Part shown: in pieces, positions 53,217-59,961 of the stretch
How positions within the stretch are numbered: position 1 is the first letter of the stretch
How the letters are laid out: each line of letters begins with the position of its first letter
Source of the DNA: Streptomyces armeniacus
Lineage (GTDB): Bacteria > Actinomycetota > Actinomycetes > Streptomycetales > Streptomycetaceae
Direction of reading: 5' to 3'
Length of the DNA: 64,000 nucleotides
NCBI RefSeq assembly: GCF_003355155.1
Contig: NZ_CP031320.1
Span: 4,703,367-4,767,366 of the forward strand
Position numbers and translations under genes: made by a program
The notes under the pieces: generated by a model
What the model saw: the letters and a program-made list of their open reading frames with translations, nothing else
What the model was told of the DNA's origin: nothing
Database searches by the model: none

Positions 53217-54269
53217 CTAGGGGCTCCCCGGCCCGCGCACGGGGCACTGCGTGTCCGCCGGGTCCAGCCGGTACGGGGCGAACGCGTCCACCGCCGCGTC
53301 CCGGTACGGCCGCCGGGACATGCGGGTGACCAGCATCCACATCTCCCGTTCCCGCGCCAGGTCCTGCGGGAGCACGAGCCCGAGCGAGTCGGCCAGCGGC
53401 CGCCGCCCGGTGTTCACCAGGGCGCGTACGGCCGCCGCCCACTCGTCGGTCGACGTGACCGCGCACCGGTACCAGACGGGGATCAGCGCCAGCAGCACCG
53501 CCGCCGTCACGGGCAGCTGCGCGGGTGTGCCCGCCCGCCACACGGCGGCGAGCGCGACGAGCGCCACCGCCGCGTGCCCGTAGAGGAGCGCGACGAAGAA
53601 GTCCACGCTCGTACGGGCCGTCTCCGCCTGCCGCCGGACCTGCGGCGGGGCCGTGCCGGTGAGTTCGTTCCAGAGCGTCTGGGTGTCGAGCCGGTAGCGG
53701 TTGTGCCCGTACTCCTCCAGCCGCCGGATCGCGTTCCCCAGCCGGGTCGGCACGATCTGCCCGTCGTCGGCCGGGTAGCGGCTCAACTCCTCCTGGAGCA
53801 GCGACCGCTGGGCCGTCGTACGCGTACGGTCGCGCCGCGCGGCGCGGGCGATCCGCGGGTCGGCGCGGAGCGCGGCGGCCCGGGCGGCGTCGGCCTCGGT
53901 GCGGCCCTCGGGGCCGGCGCGCTCCAGCCGCAGCAGCTCCAGCCGGCCCTCCAGGGCCTGCTTGGCGGCCCGGTGGCGGGCGCAGCCGCGCGCGTACACG
54001 GGCGCGGGCCACAGCACGTAGCCCTCCAGCACGCGGTACAGCGGGACTTGCAGCGCGTTCAGCACCAGGCCCAGCAGCACGGCCGAGACGAGCAGCAGCA
54101 GCGCGGTGTCCACGTCGGAGCCGGGCCACAGGCGTGCCACGGGGCCGACCCGGCGCAGGTCGGGGGCGACGGCGAGGAAGAACACCGCGAGGTTGAGCGC
54201 GGTGGGCAGCATCCACCCGGCGACCAGCGTCCAGGCGCCGCCGAGCACGCCCTTGGCGATGTCACCCAC
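53217..54269 (-). CDS. Multi-pass membrane protein of unknown function
   Basis: The 350-aa product is read from GTG 54269 (GGGAG upstream); ATG 54299 is possible and would add ten residues. Hydrophobic segments are near residues 8-33, 54-78, 215-236 and 245-265, with a long charged region (ARRDRTRTTAQRSLLQEELSRYPADD...) of about 130 residues between the second and third and a polar C-terminus of ~90 residues. That pattern gives two membrane hairpins around a cytoplasmic helical domain. I do not recognise the family. It lies between the small helical protein gene and the HTH gene on the same strand. Confidence 0.7.
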   Translation of the reverse strand: MGDIAKGVLGGAWTLVAGWMLPTALNLAVFFLAVAPDLRRVGPVARLWPGSDVDTALLLLVSAVLLGLVLNALQVPLYRVLEGYVLWPAPVYARGCARHRAAKQALEGRLELLRLERAGPEGRTEADAARAAALRADPRIARAARRDRTRTTAQRSLLQEELSRYPADDGQIVPTRLGNAIRRLEEYGHNRYRLDTQTLWNELTGTAPPQVRRQAETARTSVDFFVALLYGHAAVALVALAAVWRAGTPAQLPVTAAVLLALIPVWYRCAVTSTDEWAAAVRALVNTGRRPLADSLGLVLPQDLAREREMWMLVTRMSRRPYRDAAVDAFAPYRLDPADTQCPVRGPGSP

Positions 54270-54353
54270 GGCCCGCTCCCGCGCGTACGGGAGGCCCACC
54301 GCGTACGGGAGACCGGCGCACGGGGCCCCCGCGTACGGAGCGCCTGGGGCACG

Positions 54354-54746
54354 TCACGTGGAGGGCTCCGACGGCCAGTCGTCGTCCGGGTCGAGGACGG
54401 GGCCGGGCGGACTGCCGGTGTTGACGGTGCCGTGGAAGTCCCCGAGGACGACGCTGCCGGGGCCACCGCCCCAGCCGCCGCCCTGCGGCGGTCTGCCGGA
54501 CTCCTCGCGCTCGCCCTGCCGGTCGATCTCGTCCCGCAGCCGGGCGGCGAACTCCTCGTCCTCGTCGGCCAGTCCGGTCAGCGCGTCGGCCGCGTCCCGA
54601 AGCCATTCCGTGCCCTGCGGCAGGCGCATGGGGACGGCGGTCTCGCTGGGCGGGCGCAGGCGCCACAGCAGATCCGACCACTCGTCCGGTTCCAGATGTG
54701 CCCGGAGCAGGCGGAGAACGTCCTCGGGTGTGGGCACCCCGGCCAT
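54354..54746 (-). CDS. Small helical protein with Gly-rich linker and short beta motif
   Basis: The 130-aa product starts MAGVPTPEDVLRLLRAHLEPDEWSDLLWRL at ATG 54746 (GAGGGGGG upstream). Residues ~5-80 look like a helical bundle. A Gly-rich linker (PPQGGGWGGGPG) leads to GSVVLGDFHGTVNTGS near residue 100 and an acidic tail (DPDDDWPSEPST). The short motif recalls the amyloid-like signalling peptides attached to effector-associated death-like domains in bacterial NLR-type systems, although the match is loose. It is the first gene of the run with the membrane and HTH proteins. Confidence 0.55.
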   Translation of the reverse strand: MAGVPTPEDVLRLLRAHLEPDEWSDLLWRLRPPSETAVPMRLPQGTEWLRDAADALTGLADEDEEFAARLRDEIDRQGEREESGRPPQGGGWGGGPGSVVLGDFHGTVNTGSPPGPVLDPDDDWPSEPST

Positions 54747-54947
54747 GCGACCCCCCTCGTGGCTGCTCGGCGTTCTGCCGTCAGGCTACAAGTCCGCCGT
54801 CGCCCGCATCCCTCCTTTCCGACCCCAACGCCCCCTCGCCGAAGGCCCGTTGCGCACCCCGGGAGGCCGTACGAGTTCCGTCGGCGCGGCCCGCGGGTGC
54901 AGACTGATCCTGCGCGCCATCGGCCGGAAAAGCAGGGATGATCGAGC

Positions 54948-55730
54948 ATGGTTCAGGTGGACACCACGGTGCCGCACTCGGCCCGTATGTACGACTACGT
55001 CCTCGGCGGCAAGGACAACTATCCCCCCGACTGGGAAGCGGCCGAGGAGGCCCTGAAGGTCTGGCCGGGGCTGTGGACGAGCATGCGCGTCAACCGTGCG
55101 GTCATGCGGCGCATGGCGCACTGGCTGGCCGACGAGTGCGGCGTACGCCAGTTCCTCGACATCGGCACCGGCATCCCCACCTCGCCCAACCTGCACGAGG
55201 TGGTGCAGGGTGTCGCCCCCGAGTCGCGGGTGGTCTACGTGGACAACGACCCCATCGTGCTCGTCCACGCGCGCGCCCTGATGGCGGGCACCGAAGAGGG
55301 CCGTACGGCCTACGTGGAGGCCGACATGCGGGACCCCGAGGTCCTGTTCGCGGCCCCCGAGCTGCGGGAGACCCTGGATCTGAGCCGGCCGGTCGGGGTG
55401 ACGGTGATCGCGATGCTGCAGTTCGTGGAGGACGCGGCGGGGCTGATCGAGCGGTTGACGGCACCGCTGCCGTCCGGCAGCTATCTGGCCGTCACCGCGG
55501 CGACGGCGGATCTGGCGCAGGGGTCCACCGCGCTGGCCGAGGTCTACAACCGGCGCGGCGTGCCGATGTATCTGCGCTCCCGTGGCGAGCTGGAGGCGCT
55601 GTTCGCGGACCGCTGCGAGCTCGTCGAGCCCGGCGTGGTCCCCATGCAGCACTGGCGCCCGGAGGAGGGCGAGACGCCGGTGGGCGTCGAGCAGGCCAAC
55701 ATGTTCGCGGGCGTGGGCCGGCTGCGCTGA
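54948..55730 (+). CDS. SAM-dependent methyltransferase (DUF574 type)
   Basis: The 260-aa product belongs to the large actinomycete family with the start TTVPHSARMYDYVLGGKDNYPPDWEAAEEAL. SAM-binding residues are in FLDIGTGIPTSPNLHEV near residue 75 and VVYVDNDPIVLVHARALM near 95. The substrate is unknown for this family; members are often next to two-component or conservon-type genes. It is divergent from the small helical protein gene, with a 201-bp gap that has no clear promoter. Confidence 0.88.
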   Translation: MVQVDTTVPHSARMYDYVLGGKDNYPPDWEAAEEALKVWPGLWTSMRVNRAVMRRMAHWLADECGVRQFLDIGTGIPTSPNLHEVVQGVAPESRVVYVDNDPIVLVHARALMAGTEEGRTAYVEADMRDPEVLFAAPELRETLDLSRPVGVTVIAMLQFVEDAAGLIERLTAPLPSGSYLAVTAATADLAQGSTALAEVYNRRGVPMYLRSRGELEALFADRCELVEPGVVPMQHWRPEEGETPVGVEQANMFAGVGRLR

Positions 55731-55875
55731 CGTTCCCCCAACACCCGGCTCTTTGCCCGGTGTTTACCTCGTGCTGTACAACTCTTCGCCCGGGCGACAA
55801 GTCGTCGGGGTGTCAGTCCGTACGGGCACGACCAGGCCCGTACGCCCAACCCACCACGCGTTCCTGGGGGAACAC

Positions 55876-56775
55876 ATGCCGAAGCTCAGCCGGCGGGCTC
55901 GTACAGCCGCCGTGTCCGCCGCCCTGGCGGCAGGTCTGGTGACGTCGCTCGCCGTGGGCCTGCCCGCCGCCACCGCGGGGCCGTCGGACGGCGCGCCGGA
56001 GACCGCGGCGCAGCACGAAGGGAAGCAGGAACAGCGACAGGAGCAGAAGTACGTCTTCACCGACCTGACCGCCGGCACAGACAGCGTCGACTACGACAAC
56101 GACGAAGTCACCGTGTCCGGCCGACTGTTCGAGAAGGGCCCGGACGGCTCGCCCGGTGCCCCGGCCGCCAACGAGTCGGTCGACGTCGTACAGGCCTGGG
56201 AGAACCCCTACCGCGGCAACGAGGGCGACACCACCGTCTACTCGCCGCTCGGCGAGGCGAAGACCGACGCGCAGGGCAACTTCACCCTCGAGAACGCGAA
56301 GGTGGAGGAGCGCGACCGCAAGGAGTTCAAGCCGGTGCCGGGCGACTTTGACGTACGCCTGCAGGCGGGCCACCGCGTCAACCCGGACGGCATGGCCGAC
56401 CCGTCCAACTGGGACGGCACGGGCAGCTGGTCCACCATCAAGGGCCACCCGTCCGAGGCCCGGCTGAACACCGCGTTCAAGCCCGGTGAGCCGACGCCCG
56501 ACGGCCGGAAGGTCACCGTGGAGGGCACGATGGAGCGGCGTACGGCGGACGGCTGGGCGCCGCTGCCGGGGCAGCTGGTGTCGCTCGGGTTCCAGCCCGA
56601 CGAGGGCGACGACATCGACAGCGAGACGCTCACCACGGGTGAGAAGGGCGAGTACAGCGGCACGGTCACCGCGAGCTCGAACGGCACCGTCAGCGCCGGC
56701 GCGACCAGCTGGTACGACGGCGCCTTCCTGGACATGCCCGACAGCCGCAACAGCACGCCGGTCGAAGTGCCCTGA
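55876..56775 (+). CDS. Secreted beta-sandwich protein of unknown function
   Basis: The 299-aa product starts at ATG 55876 (TGGGGG upstream). A Sec signal peptide (RRARTAAVSAALAAGLVTSLAVGLPAATAG) covers about residues 5-35. A polar linker rich in Gln and Glu is followed by two Ig-like or carboxypeptidase-regulatory-like beta domains: the first with VDYDNDEVTVSGRLFE...DAQGNFTLENAKVEERD, the second with GRKVTVEGTMERRTADGWAPLPGQLVSLGF...GEYSGTVTASSNGTVSAG. There are no cysteines in the mature part and no catalytic motif. The two-domain pattern is common in exported Streptomyces proteins with no known role. Confidence 0.8.
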   Translation: MPKLSRRARTAAVSAALAAGLVTSLAVGLPAATAGPSDGAPETAAQHEGKQEQRQEQKYVFTDLTAGTDSVDYDNDEVTVSGRLFEKGPDGSPGAPAANESVDVVQAWENPYRGNEGDTTVYSPLGEAKTDAQGNFTLENAKVEERDRKEFKPVPGDFDVRLQAGHRVNPDGMADPSNWDGTGSWSTIKGHPSEARLNTAFKPGEPTPDGRKVTVEGTMERRTADGWAPLPGQLVSLGFQPDEGDDIDSETLTTGEKGEYSGTVTASSNGTVSAGATSWYDGAFLDMPDSRNSTPVEVP

Positions 56776-56811
56776 CCGTACGCGCGGTTGGCACCGTGCA
56801 GCACCGCACGG

Positions 56812-56842
56812 CGGCCGGCCCGGTCCCGCACCGGGCCGGCCG
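56812..56842. terminator. Bidirectional terminator between secreted protein and PatB-like genes
   Basis: CGGCCGGCCCGGT and ACCGGGCCGGCCG form a perfect 13-bp stem around CCCGC. It lies between two convergent genes. A 14-bp direct repeat, CTCTCCGTCCGCCG, follows twice in a row near 56865-56895. Confidence 0.75.
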
Positions 56843-56915
56843 TCCGGCTCTCCGCCCGTTGCGCCGCTCTCCGTCCGCCGCTCTCCGTCCGCCGCCGTCG
56901 CGCGTACTCCGTCCG

Positions 56916-58133
56916 CTACGCCGTCGCGCGTGCCGCCGTGGCCATGCGCCGCACCGCCTCGGTGATCACCGCGGGCGACGTCGCCAGGTTGAGCCGTACG
57001 TGCCCCGCGCCGCCCGTGCCGAAGTCCGCTCCCGCGTTCAGGGCGACCCGGCCGCGCTCCAGGAACACGCCCGCCGGGTCGTCGCCCAGGCCGAGCTCCC
57101 GGCAGTCCAGCCAGGCGAGGTACGTGGCCTCGCCCGGCCGGTAGCGGACCCCGGGCAGCTGCTCGGCGAGCAGCCCGGCCAGCAGCTCGCGGTTCCGGTC
57201 GAGCCCGGCCAGGACGGCGTCGAGCCAGTCGCGGCCGTCGTCAAGCGCGGCGGTGTGCGCGATGATCCCGATGTGACTGGGCCCGTGGCCGACCTCCTCC
57301 GGGAGGCGGGCGAGATCGTCGGCGGCGCCGTCTCCGGCGACGGCGAGCGCGGCCTTGAGCCCGGCCAGATTCCACGCCTTGGACGCCGACATCAGCGACA
57401 GCCCGTCCGATCCGCCGGGCACGCTCAGATACGGCACGAACGCGCTGCCGCCGGCGACGACCGGCGCGTGGATCTCGTCCACCACGACCCGTACGCCGTG
57501 CTCGTGCGCCAGCGCCGCCACCGCGGTCAGTTCGGCGGCGGTGTGCAGCGTGCCGGTCGGGTTGTGGGGGCTGCACAGCAGGTACGCGGCCGGGCGCCCG
57601 CCGCTGGTGGCGCGCGTGAACGCCGCGGTGAGCGCGGCGGTGTCGAGGCGCCCGTCCGGGTCCAGCGGCGCCTCCACGACGCGCCGGTCCATGTTCCGTA
57701 CGAACTGGTAGAACGGCGGGTAGACGGGGCAGTTGACCACGACCGCGTCGCCGGGCCCGGTGACCAGCTTCAGCATCTCGACGATGCCGAGCATCACGTC
57801 GGGCACGATCGCCGTACGGTCCACGGCCAGCCCGTCCCAGCCCCACCGGTCGCGCGCGAACCGCGACAGGGCCTCGGCGTACGGGGTCCCCGCCGGGTAA
57901 CCGGTGTCCCCGAGCCGCATGGCGTCGGTGACGGCGCGTACGACCGGTTCGGCCTGGGGGACGTCCATCTCGGCCACCCAGAGCGGCAGTACGTCCTCGG
58001 GGTAGGCGCGCCACTTCATGCTCGTACGCCGTCTGAGCTGTGTGAGGGAGAGCTGACGCAGCGGGGGTCCGGTGTGGTCGGCGGCCGGGTCGGACGGGTC
58101 GGCGGGGGCGGTGTCGCGCGGCGTGCTGTCCAT
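56916..58133 (-). CDS. MalY/PatB-family PLP-dependent aminotransferase (C-S lyase type)
   Basis: Fold-type I PLP enzyme of the cystathionine beta-lyase/MalY group. The 405-aa product contains [21 protein letters not shown] near residue 40 (the MalY-type substrate segment), [19 protein letters not shown] near 195 and the PLP lysine in [19 protein letters not shown] near 255. The C-terminus has the aminotransferase arginine in [12 protein letters not shown]. Likely reactions are beta-elimination of cystathionine or another sulphur amino acid. The gene is divergent from a hairpin-containing region leading to the ATPase-only protein. Confidence 0.92.
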   Translation of the reverse strand: MDSTPRDTAPADPSDPAADHTGPPLRQLSLTQLRRRTSMKWRAYPEDVLPLWVAEMDVPQAEPVVRAVTDAMRLGDTGYPAGTPYAEALSRFARDRWGWDGLAVDRTAIVPDVMLGIVEMLKLVTGPGDAVVVNCPVYPPFYQFVRNMDRRVVEAPLDPDGRLDTAALTAAFTRATSGGRPAAYLLCSPHNPTGTLHTAAELTAVAALAHEHGVRVVVDEIHAPVVAGGSAFVPYLSVPGGSDGLSLMSASKAWNLAGLKAALAVAGDGAADDLARLPEEVGHGPSHIGIIAHTAALDDGRDWLDAVLAGLDRNRELLAGLLAEQLPGVRYRPGEATYLAWLDCRELGLGDDPAGVFLERGRVALNAGADFGTGGAGHVRLNLATSPAVITEAVRRMATAARATA

Positions 58134-58299
58134 GGGATCAAGATAGGCGCGGCTTAGCGTAAGTGACAGACATGACCGCGCTCCTTACGCGCGCCGGCTG
58201 CCGCCAGGCGCTCCCCCGCGGCCTTCCGGCGGGGCGTGCCGGGCATGCCGGGCATGCCGGGGGGCAGCGCGGCATTTCCTCAAGGTTTTTTCCGTTTTG

Positions 58300-58328
58300 T
58301 TGACGTAAAGGCGGAGGGTCAGCATGCT
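58300..58328 (+). promoter_or_regulatory. Candidate promoter before the long hairpin
   Basis: TTGACG (58300-58305), a 17-bp spacer and CATGCT (58323-58328) would start transcription about 13 bp before the hairpin. The same -10 hexamer CATGCT is used by the predicted promoter at 53158. Confidence 0.5.
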
Positions 58329-58347
58329 GTGCGGCGGGGCCGTCGCG

Positions 58348-58419
58348 AGGACTCTGCGGCCCCGCTTCGGGGGCGCCCCGGCGCCGGTGGGGCGCCCCCG
58401 AAGCGGGCCGCAGAGTCCT
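58348..58419 (+). other. Long perfect-stem hairpin (31 bp) in the leader
   Basis: AGGACTCTGCGGCC (58348-58361) onward to GGGGCGCCCC pairs with GGGGCGCCCCCGAAGCGGGC... ending AGAGTCCT at 58419; 31 base pairs with a single bulged C and a short central loop. Without a U tract it may be an attenuator, a processing site, a small RNA or a mobile-element relic. Confidence 0.8.
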
Positions 58420-58509
58420 GTCCCCCGTGCGAGCTACACGCAAGTGGGTTCCGACTGGTGATTCGCCCGAGAAGTCCCGTCCGTAGCGTCGGACCTGAAG
58501 GAGGTCCCC

Positions 58510-58614
58510 ATGAGCAGGCGCGCACAGCGCTTCTTCCGTTTCCCGCTCGCGCCGGCGCGTCCGCCGCGCGGCGGCGGGTCCGCGTACGTGATACGGGGGA
58601 AGCACCGCACGTGA
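58510..58614 (+). CDS. Small ORF, 34 aa, coupled to the ATPase-only protein
   Basis: Behind the best Shine-Dalgarno in the region (AAGGAGG, spacing 5) stands ATG 58510, reading MSRRAQRFFRFPLAPARPPR and 14 more residues. Its TGA overlaps the next GTG (ACGTGA) so the two are translationally coupled. The peptide is basic and Pro/Arg/Gly-rich. No homologue is known to me; it may be a short leader peptide or a regulatory peptide. Confidence 0.55.
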   Translation: MSRRAQRFFRFPLAPARPPRGGGSAYVIRGKHRT

Positions 58615-59057
58615 AGCAGCAGTTGTCCACACTGGCGCGCTGGTGGCAGTCCCTGCGCGCCGCCGACGCCGAACGGCTGCACGACCTGGCCGACGAGGCC
58701 CGCAGGGCGGGCCAGCCCGTCGTGATGCTGCTGGAGGGCGAACGCGGGGAGCTGGACCGGGACGTCGAACTGGCCGTCTACCGCGTGGCCCAGGAGGGCC
58801 TCACCAACGCGTTGCAGCACGCGCGGGAGTGCTCGACGAAGGTCCGGGTCAGATACGGGGCCGACCGTGTCGACGTCGAGGTGAGCACCGCCGGACCCGT
58901 GGCCGCCGCGGCGGAGCCCGGACGCGGCCTGATCCGGCTGCGCGAGCGCGTGAGCCTGCTCGGCGGCGAACTGCGGGCCGAGGGCCGCCCCGAGGGCGGC
59001 TTCGTCCTGGAGGCCCGCATTCCGTCACGGGGCGCGCAGTCACGGGACGCGTCGTAG
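58611..59057 (+). CDS. ATPase-only histidine-kinase fragment (HATPase domain)
   Basis: The 148-aa product from GTG 58611 is only the C-terminal ATP-binding domain of a NarL-type kinase. The N box is VAQEGLTNALQHARECST near residue 58; the G box is PGRGLIRLRERVSLLGGEL near 107. There is no phosphoacceptor histidine, no sensor and no membrane segment. It could be a degraded kinase or a functional anti-sigma-like ATPase. Its start overlaps the small ORF by four bases. Tandem CGGGAAGCGCCGCAG copies follow the stop. Confidence 0.75.
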   Translation: MKQQLSTLARWWQSLRAADAERLHDLADEARRAGQPVVMLLEGERGELDRDVELAVYRVAQEGLTNALQHARECSTKVRVRYGADRVDVEVSTAGPVAAAAEPGRGLIRLRERVSLLGGELRAEGRPEGGFVLEARIPSRGAQSRDAS

Positions 59058-59067
59058 CGGACGTGCC

Positions 59068-59139
59068 GTTACGGGAAGCGCCGCAGCGGGAAGCGCCGCA
59101 GCGGGACCGCGCCGCCACGGGACCGCGCCGCGCCGGACA
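59068..59139. repeat. Tandem CGGGAAGCGCCGCAG-type repeats after the ATPase-like gene
   Basis: Two direct copies of about 15 bp (CGGGAAGCGCCGCAG) are followed by two of CGGGACCGCGCCGCC-type, beginning ~25 bp after the stop. They resemble related bases near the 3' end of the gene (CGGGGCGCGCAG, CGGGACGCG). Confidence 0.75.
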
Positions 59140-59162
59140 CCGGCTGGGGGGGCCGGGGCCCC

Positions 59163-59885
59163 TCAGAGGCGGGGCCGCCCGTACTGCCTGTCGTTGTCAT
59201 TGCTCGGCACCCGCGCGGCCAGCGCCGCGCTGGTGTCCCGCATCTCCTCCGGTACGGCCGCCGCCGTGCCGATGCCCCGGGCCCGGTCCAGCAGCCAGCG
59301 CGTGTTGTGCCGGATGCCCATGGCCTCGCGCAGCCTGACGGTCTCGGTCAGGTCGACCAGGAACAGCATGTGCGCGTCGAGCGGGGCCTGCCCGCTGCGG
59401 GCGGCCCCCACGTCCGCGACGAGCGCCTCGCGCAGGCCCGGGTCGGGGTGGTGCCGCAGCCGCGAGGTGAACAGGCCGGCGCGGCCGCCGGGGCGCAGCA
59501 GGCCACGGGCGGCGAGCGCGTCCCGGTGCAGCGCGAACGCCCCGTGGTGCCGCCGGAACCAGCGGTTGAGGCGCACACGGGAGCCGCCGGACGCGGCGCA
59601 CTGCTCCCCCAGTTCGGCGAGCAGCGCGTCGGCCCAGGCGAGGCCGGTGAGGGTGGTGTCGAGCAGCTCGATGTCGACACCGTGCATCTGGTAGCCCTCG
59701 AAGCCGAAGACCTTCGTCTTCTTGGCACGGACGGCCAGCCGTCCGCGCAACGCGAGCTCGCCGAGTTCGGCGGCCGCCGCCCCGATCACCGCGCGGGCCT
59801 TGCCGTGCACTCTGCCGTCGGGCAGGTGGGACAGCAGCACGAACTCCTCGGGCAGGGACAGCCGTTGCGGCGCGGCAGCAGACAC
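59163..59885 (-). CDS. GPP34 (GOLPH3-like) family protein
   Basis: Members bind phosphoinositides in eukaryotes; in actinobacteria the family is widespread with unknown role. The 240-aa product has the typical beginning RLSLPEEFVLLSHLPDGRVHGKARAVIGAAAAELGELALRGRLAV, and the strongly conserved LWADALLAEL-like segment (GLAWADALLAELGEQC). The start is GTG 59885 with GGGAGG nine bases upstream; ATG 59894 sits right on the same G-rich run (no spacing), so it is less likely. Confidence 0.85.
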   Translation of the reverse strand: MSAAAPQRLSLPEEFVLLSHLPDGRVHGKARAVIGAAAAELGELALRGRLAVRAKKTKVFGFEGYQMHGVDIELLDTTLTGLAWADALLAELGEQCAASGGSRVRLNRWFRRHHGAFALHRDALAARGLLRPGGRAGLFTSRLRHHPDPGLREALVADVGAARSGQAPLDAHMLFLVDLTETVRLREAMGIRHNTRWLLDRARGIGTAAAVPEEMRDTSAALAARVPSNDNDRQYGRPRL

Positions 59886-59961
59886 GTCCTCCATCCTCCC
59901 TTCTCCGTGCCACACCGGCAGGGCCCGCCCCCGAGAGAGCGGGACCCTGCCGACGGGCGCG

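Larger units (their letters stand above)
58134..58509. other. Gene-free region with promoter and very long hairpin
   Basis: This 376-bp divergent gap starts with C/G-rich low-complexity sequence, has an AT-rich patch (GGTTTTTTCCGTTTTGTTGAC, about 58285), a candidate promoter and then a 72-base hairpin. It is followed by a leader up to a strong AAGGAGG ribosome-binding site at 58498-58504. Confidence 0.6.

Noticed and set aside
58348..58419. Long hairpin considered as an intact insertion-sequence end
   Set aside because: There is no transposase gene, no target duplication and no second element end nearby.
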